Shown: positions 11,301-22,300 of the stretch, one piece after another
How positions within the stretch are numbered: the stretch's first letter is position 1
Layout: each line of letters starts with the position of its first letter
From: Prinia subflava
Lineage: Eukaryota > Chordata > Aves > Passeriformes > Cisticolidae
DNA: 64,000 nucleotides
NCBI RefSeq assembly: GCF_021018805.1
Contig: NC_086254.1
Location: 29,821,300-29,885,299 of the forward strand
Direction of reading: 5' to 3'
Notes under the pieces: model-generated
What the model was told of the DNA's origin: nothing
What the model saw: the letters and a program-made list of their open reading frames with translations, nothing else
Databases searched by the model: none
Program-made: the position numbers and the translations under genes

Positions 11301-12054
11301 CTGGGGGGTTACCCCTGAGGCTTGGGCAGCAGGTCCTGCTCACAGAGCAGGGCTGCATCCCCTGGGACCTGCCTCCCTAAGGTCCTGCCTCAGCCCCAGG
11401 GCAGGGGGAGCACCATGGCCCCCAGGATGGGTGGTGCTTGGGGTCCAACCTCTCCTACTTGCAGGTTTTAGGTGAGCCAATGCAGAATCGTAAGCTGGTG
11501 GCAGAGATCAGCCTGGTGAACCCCCTGGCAGTGCCTCTGAACGGCTGTGTGTTCGTGGTGGAAGGCACCGGCCTCACCGAGGGGCAGCTGGTCAAGGAGC
11601 TGTAAGAGCCTTTCCCCCTTCTCCTGGCTGGGATGTTGGGAGTGGTGTGGGGGTGGATTTCTGTGTCTGGAGCCCCCAGGGAGGGCAGTCATGGGGCACA
11701 GCAGGGGCCAGGGCTATGCTGGTCCCTGTGGACTTAGAGTATCCCTACCCTACACCTTGCTGGGGAAGGGGTTCGGCCACCCTACAGAGGTCTTTGCTTG
11801 CCAAAGTCCCAGCACTGTCCTGCAGCACCATGGGCCATAGGAGGGTGACAAGGGCTCTGAGGGTGACAGGCCACAATGAGTCCTTGCCTTCCCACAGTGA
11901 GGAGCCAGTGGAGCCACAGGCAGAGGCCAAATTCCGGATGGATCTGATGCCGCGGCTGCCGGGGCTGCAGAAGCTGATGGTGGACTTTGAGAGTGACCAG
12001 CTGACGGGGGTCAAGGGCTACCGCAACGTCATCATCGCACCCCAGCCCATGTGA
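2153..12054 (+). CDS. TGM2: TGM2, protein-glutamine gamma-glutamyltransferase 2 (exons 2-13; exon 1 off window)
   Basis: Tissue transglutaminase makes Ca2+-dependent isopeptide bonds between glutamine and lysine side chains and also binds and hydrolyses GTP; it acts in cytosol, at the membrane and in extracellular matrix. Twelve coding exons with GT-AG introns join in frame to 2,060 nt. With the expected 10-nt exon 1 this gives 689 residues (human 687). Order: beta-sandwich (about 1-140), catalytic core (to about 460), two beta-barrels. The triad is Cys278 (7414-7416), His336 (8657-8659) and Asp359 (8726-8728), with the transition-state Trp242 at 7306-7308. The redox cysteines Cys230 and the vicinal pair 371/372 are kept. 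One residue is inserted after Asp232 relative to human, hence the +1 numbering. GTP-pocket residues are partly substituted (see findings). The stop TGA is at 12052-12054. The ATG is not in the window: exon 2 begins in codon phase 1, as in other transglutaminases. TGM2 is preferred over other paralogues for overall similarity and for RPRD1B synteny. Confidence 0.96.
2333..4427 (+). other. TGM2: TGM2 intron 2
   Basis: No coding sequence recognised. It contains a GAG/GGA trinucleotide run at 3571-3602 and a TGCTGAGTCA AP-1/MARE-like site at 3011-3020. Otherwise GC-rich intron. Confidence 0.75.
3571..3602 (+). repeat. (GGA)n microsatellite
   Basis: About 32 bases of nearly pure GGA/GAA trinucleotides inside TGM2 intron 2. 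Confidence 0.85.
4428..4670 (+). CDS. TGM2: TGM2 coding exon 3
   Basis: Residues about 64-144, rest of the N-terminal beta-sandwich, ending in the conserved [10 protein letters not shown]. The acceptor follows a pyrimidine tract (ctccttcttgccag); the donor is GTGAGG at 4671. Confidence 0.95.
4671..5776 (+). other. TGM2: TGM2 intron 3
   Basis: No gene seen. A short imperfect tandem of CCAGTTGTCCC-like units lies at about 5052-5103. Confidence 0.7.
5777..5895 (+). CDS. TGM2: TGM2 coding exon 4
   Basis: 119 nt, residues 145-184, entering the catalytic core and ending in IPWNFGQ. It carries the residues equivalent to human Lys173-Phe174, here Asp-Tyr. Donor GTGAGT at 5896. Confidence 0.95.
5896..6691 (+). 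other. TGM2: TGM2 intron 4
   Basis: I see nothing beyond ordinary GC-rich intronic sequence with splice sites at both ends. Confidence 0.7.
6692..6820 (+). CDS. TGM2: TGM2 coding exon 5
   Basis: 129 nt, residues 185-227, core domain, with the conserved RDCSRR and GRVVSAM stretches. Phase 0 at both ends. Confidence 0.96.
6821..7263 (+). other. TGM2: TGM2 intron 5
   Basis: No feature recognised; ends in a long C/T-rich tract before the exon 6 acceptor. Confidence 0.7.
7264..7444 (+). CDS. TGM2: TGM2 coding exon 6 (active-site cysteine)
   Basis: Residues 228-287. Contains Cys230, the transition-state Trp242 (7306-7308) and the YGQCWVFAA motif with nucleophile Cys278 (7414-7416). It is three bases longer than I expect for human (ND-ED-RG against ND-DQ-G). 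Donor GTGAGA at 7445. Confidence 0.97.
7445..8397 (+). other. TGM2: TGM2 intron 6
   Basis: No gene seen. A two-copy imperfect tandem built on GCAAACCTGGGGCTC lies at about 8293-8341. Confidence 0.7.
8398..8533 (+). CDS. TGM2: TGM2 coding exon 7
   Basis: 136 nt, residues 288-332. Contains the [11 protein letters not shown] strand and the neighbouring loop implicated in Ca2+ binding. Ends in phase 2; donor GTGAGC. Confidence 0.95.
8650..8753 (+). CDS. TGM2: TGM2 coding exon 8 (catalytic His and Asp)
   Basis: 104 nt, residues 333-367. [10 protein letters not shown] supplies His336 (8657-8659), and [10 protein letters not shown] supplies Asp359 (8726-8728). The donor GTACAG at 8754 is weaker than the others in the gene. 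Confidence 0.96.
8876..9115 (+). CDS. TGM2: TGM2 coding exon 9
   Basis: Residues 368-447. Opens with the vicinal Cys371-Cys372 pair (YCCGP), then [11 protein letters not shown] and ISTKSVGRD, the end of the catalytic core. Ends in KYPEG; donor GTATGG at 9116. Confidence 0.96.
9252..9524 (+). CDS. TGM2: TGM2 coding exon 10
   Basis: 273 nt, residues 448-538, linker and first beta-barrel. Contains acidic helix residues, then LRIKV at 475-479, equivalent to the human guanine-nucleotide segment with Arg476 and Arg478, and [10 protein letters not shown]. Donor GTAAGA. Confidence 0.95.
9525..11081 (+). other. TGM2: TGM2 intron 10
   Basis: 1.56 kb with no coding or repeat feature that I recognise. 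Confidence 0.65.
11082..11242 (+). CDS. TGM2: TGM2 coding exon 11
   Basis: 161 nt, residues 539-592, end of barrel 1. Arg580 and Tyr583 of the nucleotide pocket are retained (VRDIYVENP). Donor GTAAGG at 11243. Confidence 0.95.
11465..11601 (+). CDS. TGM2: TGM2 coding exon 12
   Basis: 137 nt, residues 593-637, second beta-barrel ([30 protein letters not shown]). Ends in phase 2 of a Leu codon; donor GTAAGA. Confidence 0.95.
11898..12054 (+). CDS. TGM2: TGM2 coding exon 13 (terminal)
   Basis: Residues 638-689 and stop TGA. It matches the C-terminal barrel strand ([26 protein letters not shown]) and ends in QPM, two residues beyond the human end as I recall it. Confidence 0.95.
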
Positions 12055-12650
12055 GAGCCACCACAGCCCCCCAGCTGCAGAAACCCTGCCTCGCTGGCCC
12101 CCCTGCTTTAGCCCAAGATGGTCCCAAAGGGAGATGCCGGAGCCCAGCCTGACCCTGACACGGCAGCAGTGATGCCGGGAGCACAGACAGGATAAAGGGG
12201 CTGGTGAGGGCTGGGGGCTGCTGTGGCAGCTGCTCACTTCACTGCTGTTCTCTCACCCTGCGAGGTGGAAATGTCACTGTCCTGCCTGTCCCTCAGCACA
12301 GTGGGACCCTGTGCCAGCCCCCTCCTCTGTGCAGCGCTGGCAGCCCCAGCCTGCAGAGCCCATTTCCATAGAGGCAGCAGCAGAATGACCCCTCCAGCCC
12401 CTGCCATCAGCATCCTCTGACTGCAGCTCCATAGAGAGAGGTTTTATACTGTGAGCACAAAGCTGTCTATGCACCATATACCTATAAAACAAATCTATAA
12501 ATACATACTGCAAATAACCTGCTTGGTTACAGCCGGGCATTGGCTTTGATAACCGTCCTGGCACTGCAGATACTGCAGGGAGGGATGGGACATTACCTTG
12601 ATATGAATCAACTACGTAAACACTGAATAAAAACTTTATTTTTCACTTTA
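12055..12650 (+). other. TGM2: TGM2 3' UTR (proximal form)
   Basis: Runs from the stop codon to the first canonical AATAAA (12626-12631). The final 200 bases turn AT-rich after a GC-rich start. The 3' end is inferred from the signal; a further AATAAA at 13620-13625 could serve a longer form. Confidence 0.7.
12626..12631 (+). terminator. TGM2: TGM2 polyadenylation signal
   Basis: Canonical AATAAA followed by a T-rich stretch (ctttatttttcacttt), about 570 bases after the TGM2 stop. Confidence 0.75.
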
Positions 12651-15600
12651 AAAGCCAGACCTGGCTCTTCTTGCCCTTCCTCTCCCCACAGCAGGACCCA
12701 GCAACTCCTTGCCCAGCATCCATGTGGGTGGTGGGGTGAGTTCTCCCAGCCCAGCACTCGGGTGGGGGTCATTGCCATGGCTGGCACTGCAGCCACACTG
12801 GCCTCATATTGGCCACCCCCTCTGCCCAAAATCAGCCTGGTCTGGTGTTCTCAGGGTGCTCTACAGTCAGCCCCCAAGACACCTTCCCAGGTATTTTCTC
12901 CTCTGTCAGGAATGGTTCCATAATGTGCTCAGAGAACTGGAGAGGGAACACCACAAGTAACCAAAGCAACAGGTCTTGCACACCCAGGCTCTGGGCAGGT
13001 GAAGAATAACAGGATCCTGCACAGGGATGCAGGATATCTCACACCTGGAACCAGGGTCAAGGCTCTGCTGAAGAGAAACACTTTCCATGCAGAATGGCCC
13101 TCCCACATGCTCCTCACGGACAGGGTGGGAGCCTCCCTGCCCCTATAAACACCACAGAAACCATTAGAGAGCTGGTGGTGTCTGACTGGGGGTCTCACAG
13201 TTACCACAGCCCCGGCAGAGGGGTCGCACAGACCCAGGACAGTCTGTGGGACAGGAGAATCTCACTCACACTGGCTGGTCCCAGTCACCCTGACATTGTG
13301 CTGTCCCCCATCCCAGCCATGACTCGGGCTGGATGGGCAGCTGGGAGTGCTTCCCATCAAGGACAGCCCGTTCTCCAGCTTCCCTTTCTGTTTATCTTTA
13401 GGATGAGATAAAATCTCCATGTGCAGTGCTCCAGACACAGCTGCTGCTTTCCCTAGCCAGGCTGGGGTTCATGGCCAGAACTCCCCAAACCCTGGCTCTG
13501 CCTCCCCCATGAGAGGCCAAGGACCCATCTCAGCTCCAGCCCCAGCTCCTGCTCCCAGCATGGAACCTGAGTGAGCACAGCAGAGCCCAGGCCTCCTGTG
13601 CAGCAGCAGATTGTGGGGCCAATAAAGCCTTTCAAGAAACACACCCAGGAGAACCACACAATCCCCTTACCCTTCAAAACTTTAATCACCACACCTCCCT
13701 GTCCTGCTTTGCTCAAACACAACCCAAAAAGGCAGCTGGAGGCTGGGACCCCCCTGGGGTAAAGTGGGGACAGAGGTGGGGCCTGGCACAGGGAGGGATA
13801 AGGAATTGCTCAAGCTGCTCTTCCAAGGGACAGAGAGTGCCCACCCTGTGGCATGGGGACAGAGAAGGAGCTCCAGGAGGGAGAGCGATGGGGGTTCTCA
13901 TCTGCATTCAGGACAAGAGGTGGGGCCATTCAAGCTCCCAACTCTGGCAGCACCAACCCCCCCAAGAGCACATGGAGCCCCAAAGAATCCTGAAGTAGTT
14001 AACAGCACAAACCAGCACTGCCTGCCCTGTCAGGAACATTCCTCAGCACGGCAATGATGCACAGCTCCTCTTTACAGCATTTGTTACTGGGCTCCGCTGA
14101 GCCAGGCCTCCAGCTGCTCAGCGCCTGGGTTAAAAATAACCAGCAGCTCTGCTGCTTCAGAGCTGGGTCCTGATAAAATAAACATTAGAACAGCTATTCC
14201 TGAAGGTCACTCCCATCCATCTGAGCCTCGGCAGAGCAAGGCTGCTCCGATGAGAAGGGAACAGACTCCAAACGTTGCAGTTATGGTTTAGAGGCAGGGG
14301 TTGGGTCTCAGGGCTGGTTTTTCCTCCATTATCCACAGAGCTGAGGTCGACTTCCCTGTGCCCAATCTAGATCACTGACATGGTACCACACTTCACCCAC
14401 CTCCCTGTGCCCATCCTGGATCACTGGCAGTGCTGGGCTGCATCCATCAGACCCTTTGGCACTCTCATCATGCAAGCAATAAATTATAAATTAAGTATTT
14501 CCAGTATCCATCACGTGGGAGGGTTTGTAATTCAGTGCTAGTCCAAGTGCCAAAGCCAGGTGGGAGCATTCTGGGGGATGAGAGGTTCTGGATATACCTC
14601 GGTTCGCTGGAGATGCTGACTTGCCAAGAACTGATTGTAAACTCATTTTAGACTTAATGACCTTTAACTTACCTTCATTGATGGATCGAAACTAGAACAA
14701 ACTCCCATAAATCAGAGCTTTCACAAGAACAAATCTGTGGGATTTCCAAATGCTACTGCCTCTCCTAAGGTCTCCCTCCTCCTTCTCCAGAAACATGGAA
14801 CACATTTTTACTCTCCTTGGTCCAACGAGACAACTGAGACACCATCAAACAGTGAAAAAGACAATAAACCCCAATGGCAGGAGGTCCTGCTGCACCCTCA
14901 CAGGAAACCATTCCCTCTCCCACAGCCATGGAAGGTGCAGGAGACCCTATGGAGAGATGTCTCCTCTAGAACGGCCATCCTGTGGGTAACTCCAACAGCC
15001 TCTCTGTGCCTGCCTGGTTCCTGATGCAGCTTCCAGGGGAGCAGCCCTGTCCATCCCCTCATGGTGGGCTGTGCTGACACACAAACCAGTACGGACTGGT
15101 CAGCTGGGCACTGGCAGCACAGGGCCGTGCTGTCAGCTGCTTGTCCCTTCCCAGAACAAGTCAAGCCTTGTCTTTTCTCAGAAAGACAAAACAAGACTTG
15201 TCTTTTCCCAGAAAGATGAAACAAGATTTGTCTCTTCCCAGAAGAAGTGACAAGACCCTAAATCTGTGAATGATTTACTATTAGTTGTCACACAGATTTG
15301 CTCCACCAGTAGTAGTGGAATGCTTGGCCACCATGCACCAGCCAAGCTGCAACCCATCACATCCTTGCACCAAGGGAAAACACTGGGACATGGATTTGCA
15401 ACCCCTGTCCAGAATATCATCTTGATGGGCTGTAGAACACCAGTCTCTCAGGCCGCTCTGCACCCAGGGGACATTTCTGTACCCAAAGTGTTTGTTTTCC
15501 TTAAACACCCCCCTCACATGCTGGCTGGTCCTGGGGTTTCCTGGGTTTGGCCTCAAAACTGTACATGACCAGCATGACCACGATTCCATCTGCTCCAGCA

Positions 15601-16904
15601 CACATGAATGCCTGTGAGGCCTTCAGCCTTTAATAAACTTCTTCCTAAACATCCTTACATGAAGCCACTACTGCAAATAAAAATAAAGAACATGTTTTCT
15701 ACCTACTGTTGCCTTCCAGCAGGTGAGAAAGAGGTAAAGGATGCCCATGGCACATCCCTAAAGCCAGTGAAATCACTGGGCAAATACGTGTCCCAGCCTC
15801 ACTCCAACAGACCGGTGCCACGTCTGCTGTGACGTTTCATCCAAGTGTTTTACCAGGTCATATTTTTTTTCAGATCATTAGGGACAGGTTATACTTTTTC
15901 TAACTAATCCTAGAGATCAATATACATAAAGTTTGGAACTGTCCAGGGAATGTATCAAAACTTGGCCCAAAAACCAAAGCCCACAGCAACCTGCCTTAGT
16001 CAAAACTCTGGCAGCACAGCTACCCACCCTGCCCCCACAGGATGCCTCCACCACTCCAAGGCTCTGCCAGCCCTTCCTCTTCACCATCACAACCTCCCAG
16101 TGAACCTGTTAGTTAGCCAGGAGTGATTCCTCACCTTGTACAGGGGCATAAAGCCACCATTCCATGGCTACACATTAGCGAATGCACACCAGTGCACTTA
16201 GGTACTGAACTGCAAAGGCAGCTGTCTTAACAGTGAAATATTTTTGGAGGTGTTTGTTCTTAAAAAAACAACAAAAACCCGACTTGCAAAGGCAAGGAAG
16301 GACAGCCAGTACCTTGTCACATTTATGTCCTTGAAAACCCCACCTTAGTTCCTGTAACACCACACAAAGGTGGTTTTCACTAGAAGGAACCACACCTGCT
16401 CCCACAACACTGCCCAGCCTCTGCAAGGCTTTGTGAAAGCAGTGCTAAATATAGTTCCTTTAAGGGAAGATTTGTAAATCAGTACAAAACATAATCCGCT
16501 TTGCAGATACTCTCCAGGGCATATGAAACAATCACTGTTTGCCCACAGAGGCTGTTGCAGACTGGTTAATTGAAGAACCCCTAAGCCTCTCCAAAATCTC
16601 CATAGTTAACTCCCAGGGCAATGTGAAGACCCCCAAAGCTGAGAAGCTTCGATCACACTGACTCTGCTGCAACAGCAGCTCCTGGGGCTCATGCAGGGAG
16701 GCACCTTCCTCCCATTTCAGGTTTGGCTTTCATTTGTATTTTTCCCAGAGTAACACTGACATGTCCTTTGGAAATCCCCCATTTCCACTCTGCATGGAAA
16801 ACTGACCCAAGGATCTCCCCAAGCCTGGGCTTTAGAAGAGTAAAAAACCCAAACAAAACCCACAGGGTGCCGGAGCATGGAGGAAAGAAGTAAGGACACT
16901 ACTG
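12651..16904. other. Intergenic DNA between convergent TGM2 and RPRD1B 3' ends
   Basis: No gene found on either strand. It holds a four-copy 30-bp minisatellite (15137-15256) and scattered + strand AATAAA hexamers (13620, 14488, 15633, 15686), any of which could end longer TGM2 transcripts or be chance. The left part is GC-rich and the right part becomes AT-rich. Confidence 0.6.
15137..15256 (+). repeat. 30-bp minisatellite, about 4 copies
   Basis: Successive units start at about 15137, 15167, 15197 and 15227, each built on CTTGTCTTTTCCCAGAAAGA with a CAAGA-containing tail. The two central copies are nearly identical; the outer two are diverged. Each unit contains TTTTCCCAG, which resembles a splice acceptor. 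Confidence 0.85.
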
Positions 16905-19227
16905 TTCAATGACACCCTCTTTATTCAAAAATAGATATCTATGAGACATTTCAGAATATACTGCTGTCAAATGGCAGCCTATATGTCTAAATTAATTCCT
17001 AAGTCAATTAATATACAGATTTAAGCTTTTGTTAAAAAAGACACACTGTGGGGAAATCTGTTTAACCTTCAGAAAATGTCACCCAGTTCACCAGATACCC
17101 TTTGCCCAAAAAGTAAAACAAATAAAATTAAAAACCACAAGACTTCATTTAAATTAAGCAAAATAAAACACACGCATATATTCGGAAAAAAAAAATCAAA
17201 ACATTCCAATTAAAAAGTAAAAAAACAGACAGACAACTCTCTCACAGATCTGCCCAAAACACAAACGTGAGATGTCAATTCATTTGTCTACATCAGGTTT
17301 GTGACAGTTTTTGTCCCATAATGGATACACATTCAATCAATGCTCAAAATAACTTGGTTTAACAGCCTCAGGGTAACGCTGTGAGCTGAATCAGGATGGA
17401 AAAGTCTTTTGGTTTGGGTTCTTGAAGTTTGGTGTTGGGGTTTTTTTTGTTTGTTTTTCATTTTTGGCAAAAGCAGAGAGAATGTACAGTGTTTAATCTA
17501 AAGTCTGGACCATAAAAGGCTGCACAGTCAAAGTGACTCAGGGAACGCACAGTTCTGCCACTGGAAAAATTCTTGTAAACTAAAAAGAAAAAAACATCTG
17601 TTGGCTGGGCAGTGAGGGTGCAAGGAGCGTTAAAAAAGGACAAAAGGAAGTGTCAGTAGGAAAAGGACGTGAGCTTCTGAACAACTGAATGATCAAAAGA
17701 TGCTGTGTTGTTGTTTGCAGTAACTGAATGCTGACCAGGCTAATGTACAGCCTGCAAAATAAATTAATGCGGAGCAGAACGAGCTTTGCATTTCTGTATT
17801 TTCTTCTCCCGGCTTTTTGACACCAGCTCAAGAACACAGGGAGGCACAGAGAGAGCATCTCAGCTCACTTTAGCCTCTCTCTTACAAAACCTGTGTTACC
17901 AGATCAAGTGTCTCCAGAAACAGAACCTGTTTTATAGTGAGAGGTGCTAAATTTGAACAGAATTGTATCCGGATTGGAATGGTTCAGTGATCAGAGTCCA
18001 GCTTGTCACACCTAACACACAAACTGAAATGTAACTACACCCCTGGCAGCTAAAACACTAGCCAGCAATATAATGGAATTAAGAGCTTTTAAAATTTACC
18101 TTGGTTTTTACACTTTTCCTGATTATAAAAATCAACTCACAATCTGTGACACAAAATTAGGTACATCCTTCTAATATCTACATGCATGGACAGGGTACAT
18201 GTGCATACAGGATATATGCATATATATGGGTCTATTTTCTATATAAATAAATATTTATACCACATTTAACTTCTGTGCATCAGACAACTTCACTAAAGCT
18301 ATGGGGAGTTTATATCACTGTATTTTCAGTGTAACCAGCCTGAGAGCAAACCTAACAGTGCCTGTCACAGGGACATCAGCAGCTGCCACACACCATTCCA
18401 GCCTCTCAGGTCATTAAATCAAAGCTTCCATCACCATCTAATTTCACATAATGAAGAGGAAAAATGTGGTATAAATCTAAGGTAGCTAGAACAAAATTTA
18501 CTTCCACTCCCACTTAGGTAACATCCAGTTCTGCTTTGCTCAGCACAGTGTAACTTATGAGTCTACCTCTAATTCACAAAGAAAAGCTGCTTATTTTTAT
18601 TGCCTGTGACTTCAATTTACATCCATGCCAAATGGGAACTACCTTCACATCAGGCCACAGCATTATGAGGAACTGCAGGTTTAGCAAAAATCTTTCCCTG
18701 TACCATTGCTGAGCAGATGCCTTGCCCTGACGCCTCTGTGGCACAGGACCAGCATGCACACACATCCCTATAAGGCCCACGAGCCATCCCACTGCTCCCA
18801 GAGATGGGGCTCAAACCCAGCTAAAACAGATGAGACTTATTCAAAAATAATACAATATTTATACAGAGGGAAGATGCTGCATGGTCAACCTTCCTCTGGA
18901 AGCTTCCCAGGTATGTGTGTACATGATTCGTGATCTTTGTGGGGTAACAAGTGCTAAGAGCAAACAGCATCTAAAGAGTACGGGGAAAGATGAGAGAAGT
19001 TTGCCTAAACAGGCCAGCCCCACTCCCTTTAGAGCTCACAAAACTCACTCCTCTTCCTCCCCTCACGTGAGCCAGTGTACACAGAGAGGGTGAGGACGAG
19101 CAGCCAAGAGGTTCAAAGCAGGGTCTGCAAGTTCCTACTGCAGATCTTGGAAGACCGGACTTCCAGCCAACACCAGAATCTTCTTACTTCTGCTGGTAAT
19201 AATGAAAACTGGGGCACACGGTTTGGT
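16905..19227 (-). other. RPRD1B: RPRD1B 3' UTR
   Basis: About 2.3 kb, AT-rich, with several AUUUA-type pentamers on the minus strand (around 18236-18260). It ends after an AATAAA signal at 16920-16925. The end is inferred from the hexamer, not from transcript data. Confidence 0.7.
16920..16925 (-). terminator. RPRD1B: RPRD1B polyadenylation signal
   Basis: The + strand TTTATT reads AATAAA on the minus strand, followed by a GT-containing stretch (GAGGGTGTCATTG). Confidence 0.7.
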
Positions 19228-19377
19228 CTAGTCTGTTGAAAACAGGTCCCCAGCAGATGGCAAAGGTGCCAGACCTCCTGTGACATTGGGCAGCAGTGAC
19301 AGGTCTGGAAGGCTCTGGATGTGAGATTTCAGCTCCTTGCGCACTTGGGTTACCCGAGCAAGCTTCTGTTTATATTC
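19228..19377 (-). CDS. RPRD1B: RPRD1B coding exon 7 (terminal)
   Basis: Residues 278-326 plus stop: EYKQKLARVTQVRKELK through GGLAPLPSAGDLFSTD. It is separated from exon 6 by a 10-kb intron. Confidence 0.97.
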   Translation of the reverse strand, partial: EYKQKLARVTQVRKELKSHIQSLPDLSLLPNVTGGLAPLPSAGDLFSTD

Positions 19378-22300
19378 CTGAGGGGAAGAGACAAGAGAAC
19401 AAAGATTAAGCACAGGTTAATTAACTGTGCTGTTAGTTAAGCCAGGAGTATCTTCCAGCTGAGGACTCACAGAAGGTGGCCAGGCCCTGGTGCTCTGAGC
19501 AACTGCTGGCATGACTGCAGACCCTGCCATCTGCCCCAAATTCACAGCCTGTCCACAGGCTCTGGCATCCCTGAACTAATAACCCTGCCCTACTAATTTT
19601 TTACATGTAAAATGTCCCCAAACCAGCTCACACTGGGGCCTGATAGAGCATTTGAGAGAGTTGCTTTATCCTTGTGTTCTTCCCCAAAAAGTGACTCCCA
19701 GCTGCTGCCACAATGTTCCTCTGACACCCCTCCAGTGCCAGAAGCCACAGGCTGAGGCACACCACAGGTATTCCCACACTGCCAAAATGCTCACTGCTTT
19801 CCAACTTGATCAGTTTTGAACACTTAATTAATCCAATTTCCCCTTTGAAGTCATTATATCAAACCCAAGTTTTGGCTGTCAAACAGGGCTTCCTTTATGA
19901 CTCCCATTACAACCCCAGCAGCTGTGCATGGCAGGGACACCATGGAAACACATGTAAGACCACTGAATGTAAACCAGGGAAAGGCACATCCACACTGGAT
20001 ACAGACACTAAAATCTTCAGGATTTTATTACACAGAGGAAAAAAGAGCAAGCTAAAAATCTCCAAAGAGGAAACTTCCAAGTGTTTTTTCCACAAATGAG
20101 GTCTGAATTGAGTAGGAAAAGTGCAGTAAGAAATCCCTGTTCATGTGCAGAAATTCCCCCAGGTCTCAGACACCAGTGACTTGTGTTCATAATGAGGAGA
20201 GAGAGGAGTTTGGACCCTGAAAATGCAAGAAAGAAACAACTGTACCTTGGTCAGTTCTGGTGAGAGGCCACTTAAGAGCAGCCTAGCACACATCCAAGTT
20301 ATCCAATACAGAAGATTAATTAAAGACTGTTTTGCAATTTTCAAAGTTTTGTGATTCTATACATTCAGACATCAACTGAAGGAATAAAACTCCAGTAGCA
20401 CATAATTTTCTTGGAATGTGCCAGTTTTTACTCAAGTACATGTGGCCTACTTTTCATGGCACCTCCAGAATGCAGGAAACAATGAGCTTAAGAAAAAAAA
20501 CACATACACAGAACAGACTGCCATACAGCCAGCTAGAATATCAATTTGCTTTTCATTTCTTAATTACTTGGCAAAGAGAACAGACGTTTATATCTCTGAA
20601 GATCAAATGAAACTAGGCACATGTTTAATCAAAACATCTTTCTGAAGAGTTTACAACTTTAATCCAGACTTTCTAACCTTCTCAGTGATGGAAATTCTCT
20701 TCACCTTCTCCAAACATCAAAGCACAGCAGTTCCTGTGGGGTTACAAGCAAGGAGTTTACACTCTCTGTGTTTCATTATTTTGAATTAGAACAGTGAGAG
20801 CAGCCATCAATCTCAACTCCCAATACCCCTGCAATGGCTATGTAAATGTATCCCATAAACTTCCTGCCAGCACCAAGCAGGACTGTCTTTTAACAGCCTA
20901 TTTCAAACTTAAATCCTTTATGAGGCTCAGTGAGTTAATATAACCAAGCACCTCTGTTAACATACACAGGATATACAGTGAAACAGTCAAGTCCAAACAA
21001 AGCCCTCCCAGCTCCACAAACTGCAGGGTACTGTTCTCATGCCTAGAGAACAGTAACAACAAAAAAAACCACCTCAAGGTGCACACAATTTTGTGAGGAT
21101 TTGTCTTGTTTTAATGAAAGACAGAGAAACAGCACCAAAAAAAGAATGCACCCACATCCCTAATCACACTCTTTTGGGAATTTTTAAAGAGATAAACAAG
21201 TTGAGATAGTAATGAGATGAAGACAGAGAACAAAAACAACACTCCAGATTCTCCAGCATTAACAGAGAGCTGCAGCAGATAGAGAGGGATGCCATGGAGG
21301 CCCAGCATTCCAACACTTAGGATTTTTCTCCAAAAGACTGTGGGAGCCAACCCTGGGAAAGGGAGAGAGTGCCCAGAGTGCTCAGCTCAGGGCTGGCACA
21401 TCCCCAGTGCTGGAGGCAGGAGACAGCAGCACACCAGGTTCTGCACACACAGCAGAGACAGCAGGAACATCTACTGAGTTCTTGAACTTCAGCTGCTGGC
21501 AGAGAAAAGGTGGAAGAGGCTGGACTTGGAAATCCACAGAAGATCATCTTAAAAATACTTAAAAATCCATAATTCAGGCCATTGTTAGGGAATGATGGAT
21601 ATCAAGCCAGGAAAGAATGAGCAGCACTTCCTCCTCAGGAATGCCAAACTGTCAAGAGTGAGTATCAGCAGGTGTTTCTTTTTTCTGTAGTAATTCCCAC
21701 TAAAGACAGGAACAAAAAAAAAAAAAAATTAAGTGGAAGGCAGCTGGCAAGTCTTCCAGGTCTGATAAATGGGCAGTGAAGATGAAAAGAAGTTGCAAAT
21801 TCCAGGCATAAGCCAAGAAAATACCTCAAATATGGCTTGAATTGCCAAGATCCACACAAAACAATATGGGGTTTCCAGATCCAATTATGGATCCACATAA
21901 AACAATTATGTAAAACCAGGTACAACCTCCACAGGAAGACTAATGTCCTGCCATTTTCAGGGCAAAACTGACAGGATGACCAGGATCTACCAATTCTCAT
22001 GGACAGTCAGAACTGGAATGTGATGGCTTTTGAGCTGAAGATGATTTGCGTGACCATTAGAGTTATATAAGATGCAAACAACATTCCTTCCCCGACAGAG
22101 CTACTTGGGGAGGGAGAATCTTGCCAATGCCTTGCCTGTCAGCCCAGTTCTCATAAAACACACTGACAAATGAAGAACCACCAAGATGTGTCCAAACCAC
22201 ATTGCTGTTGGCAAACATACAGACTTAGGAGCAATTCTTCTGCATATTAACAGCACCAACTTGCTTCCAGCTTCACAGTTCACAGCTTCAAGGGTTTAGG

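Noticed and set aside
15137..15256. CRISPR-like array
   Set aside because: Contiguous 30-bp tandem with no spacers, in vertebrate DNA.
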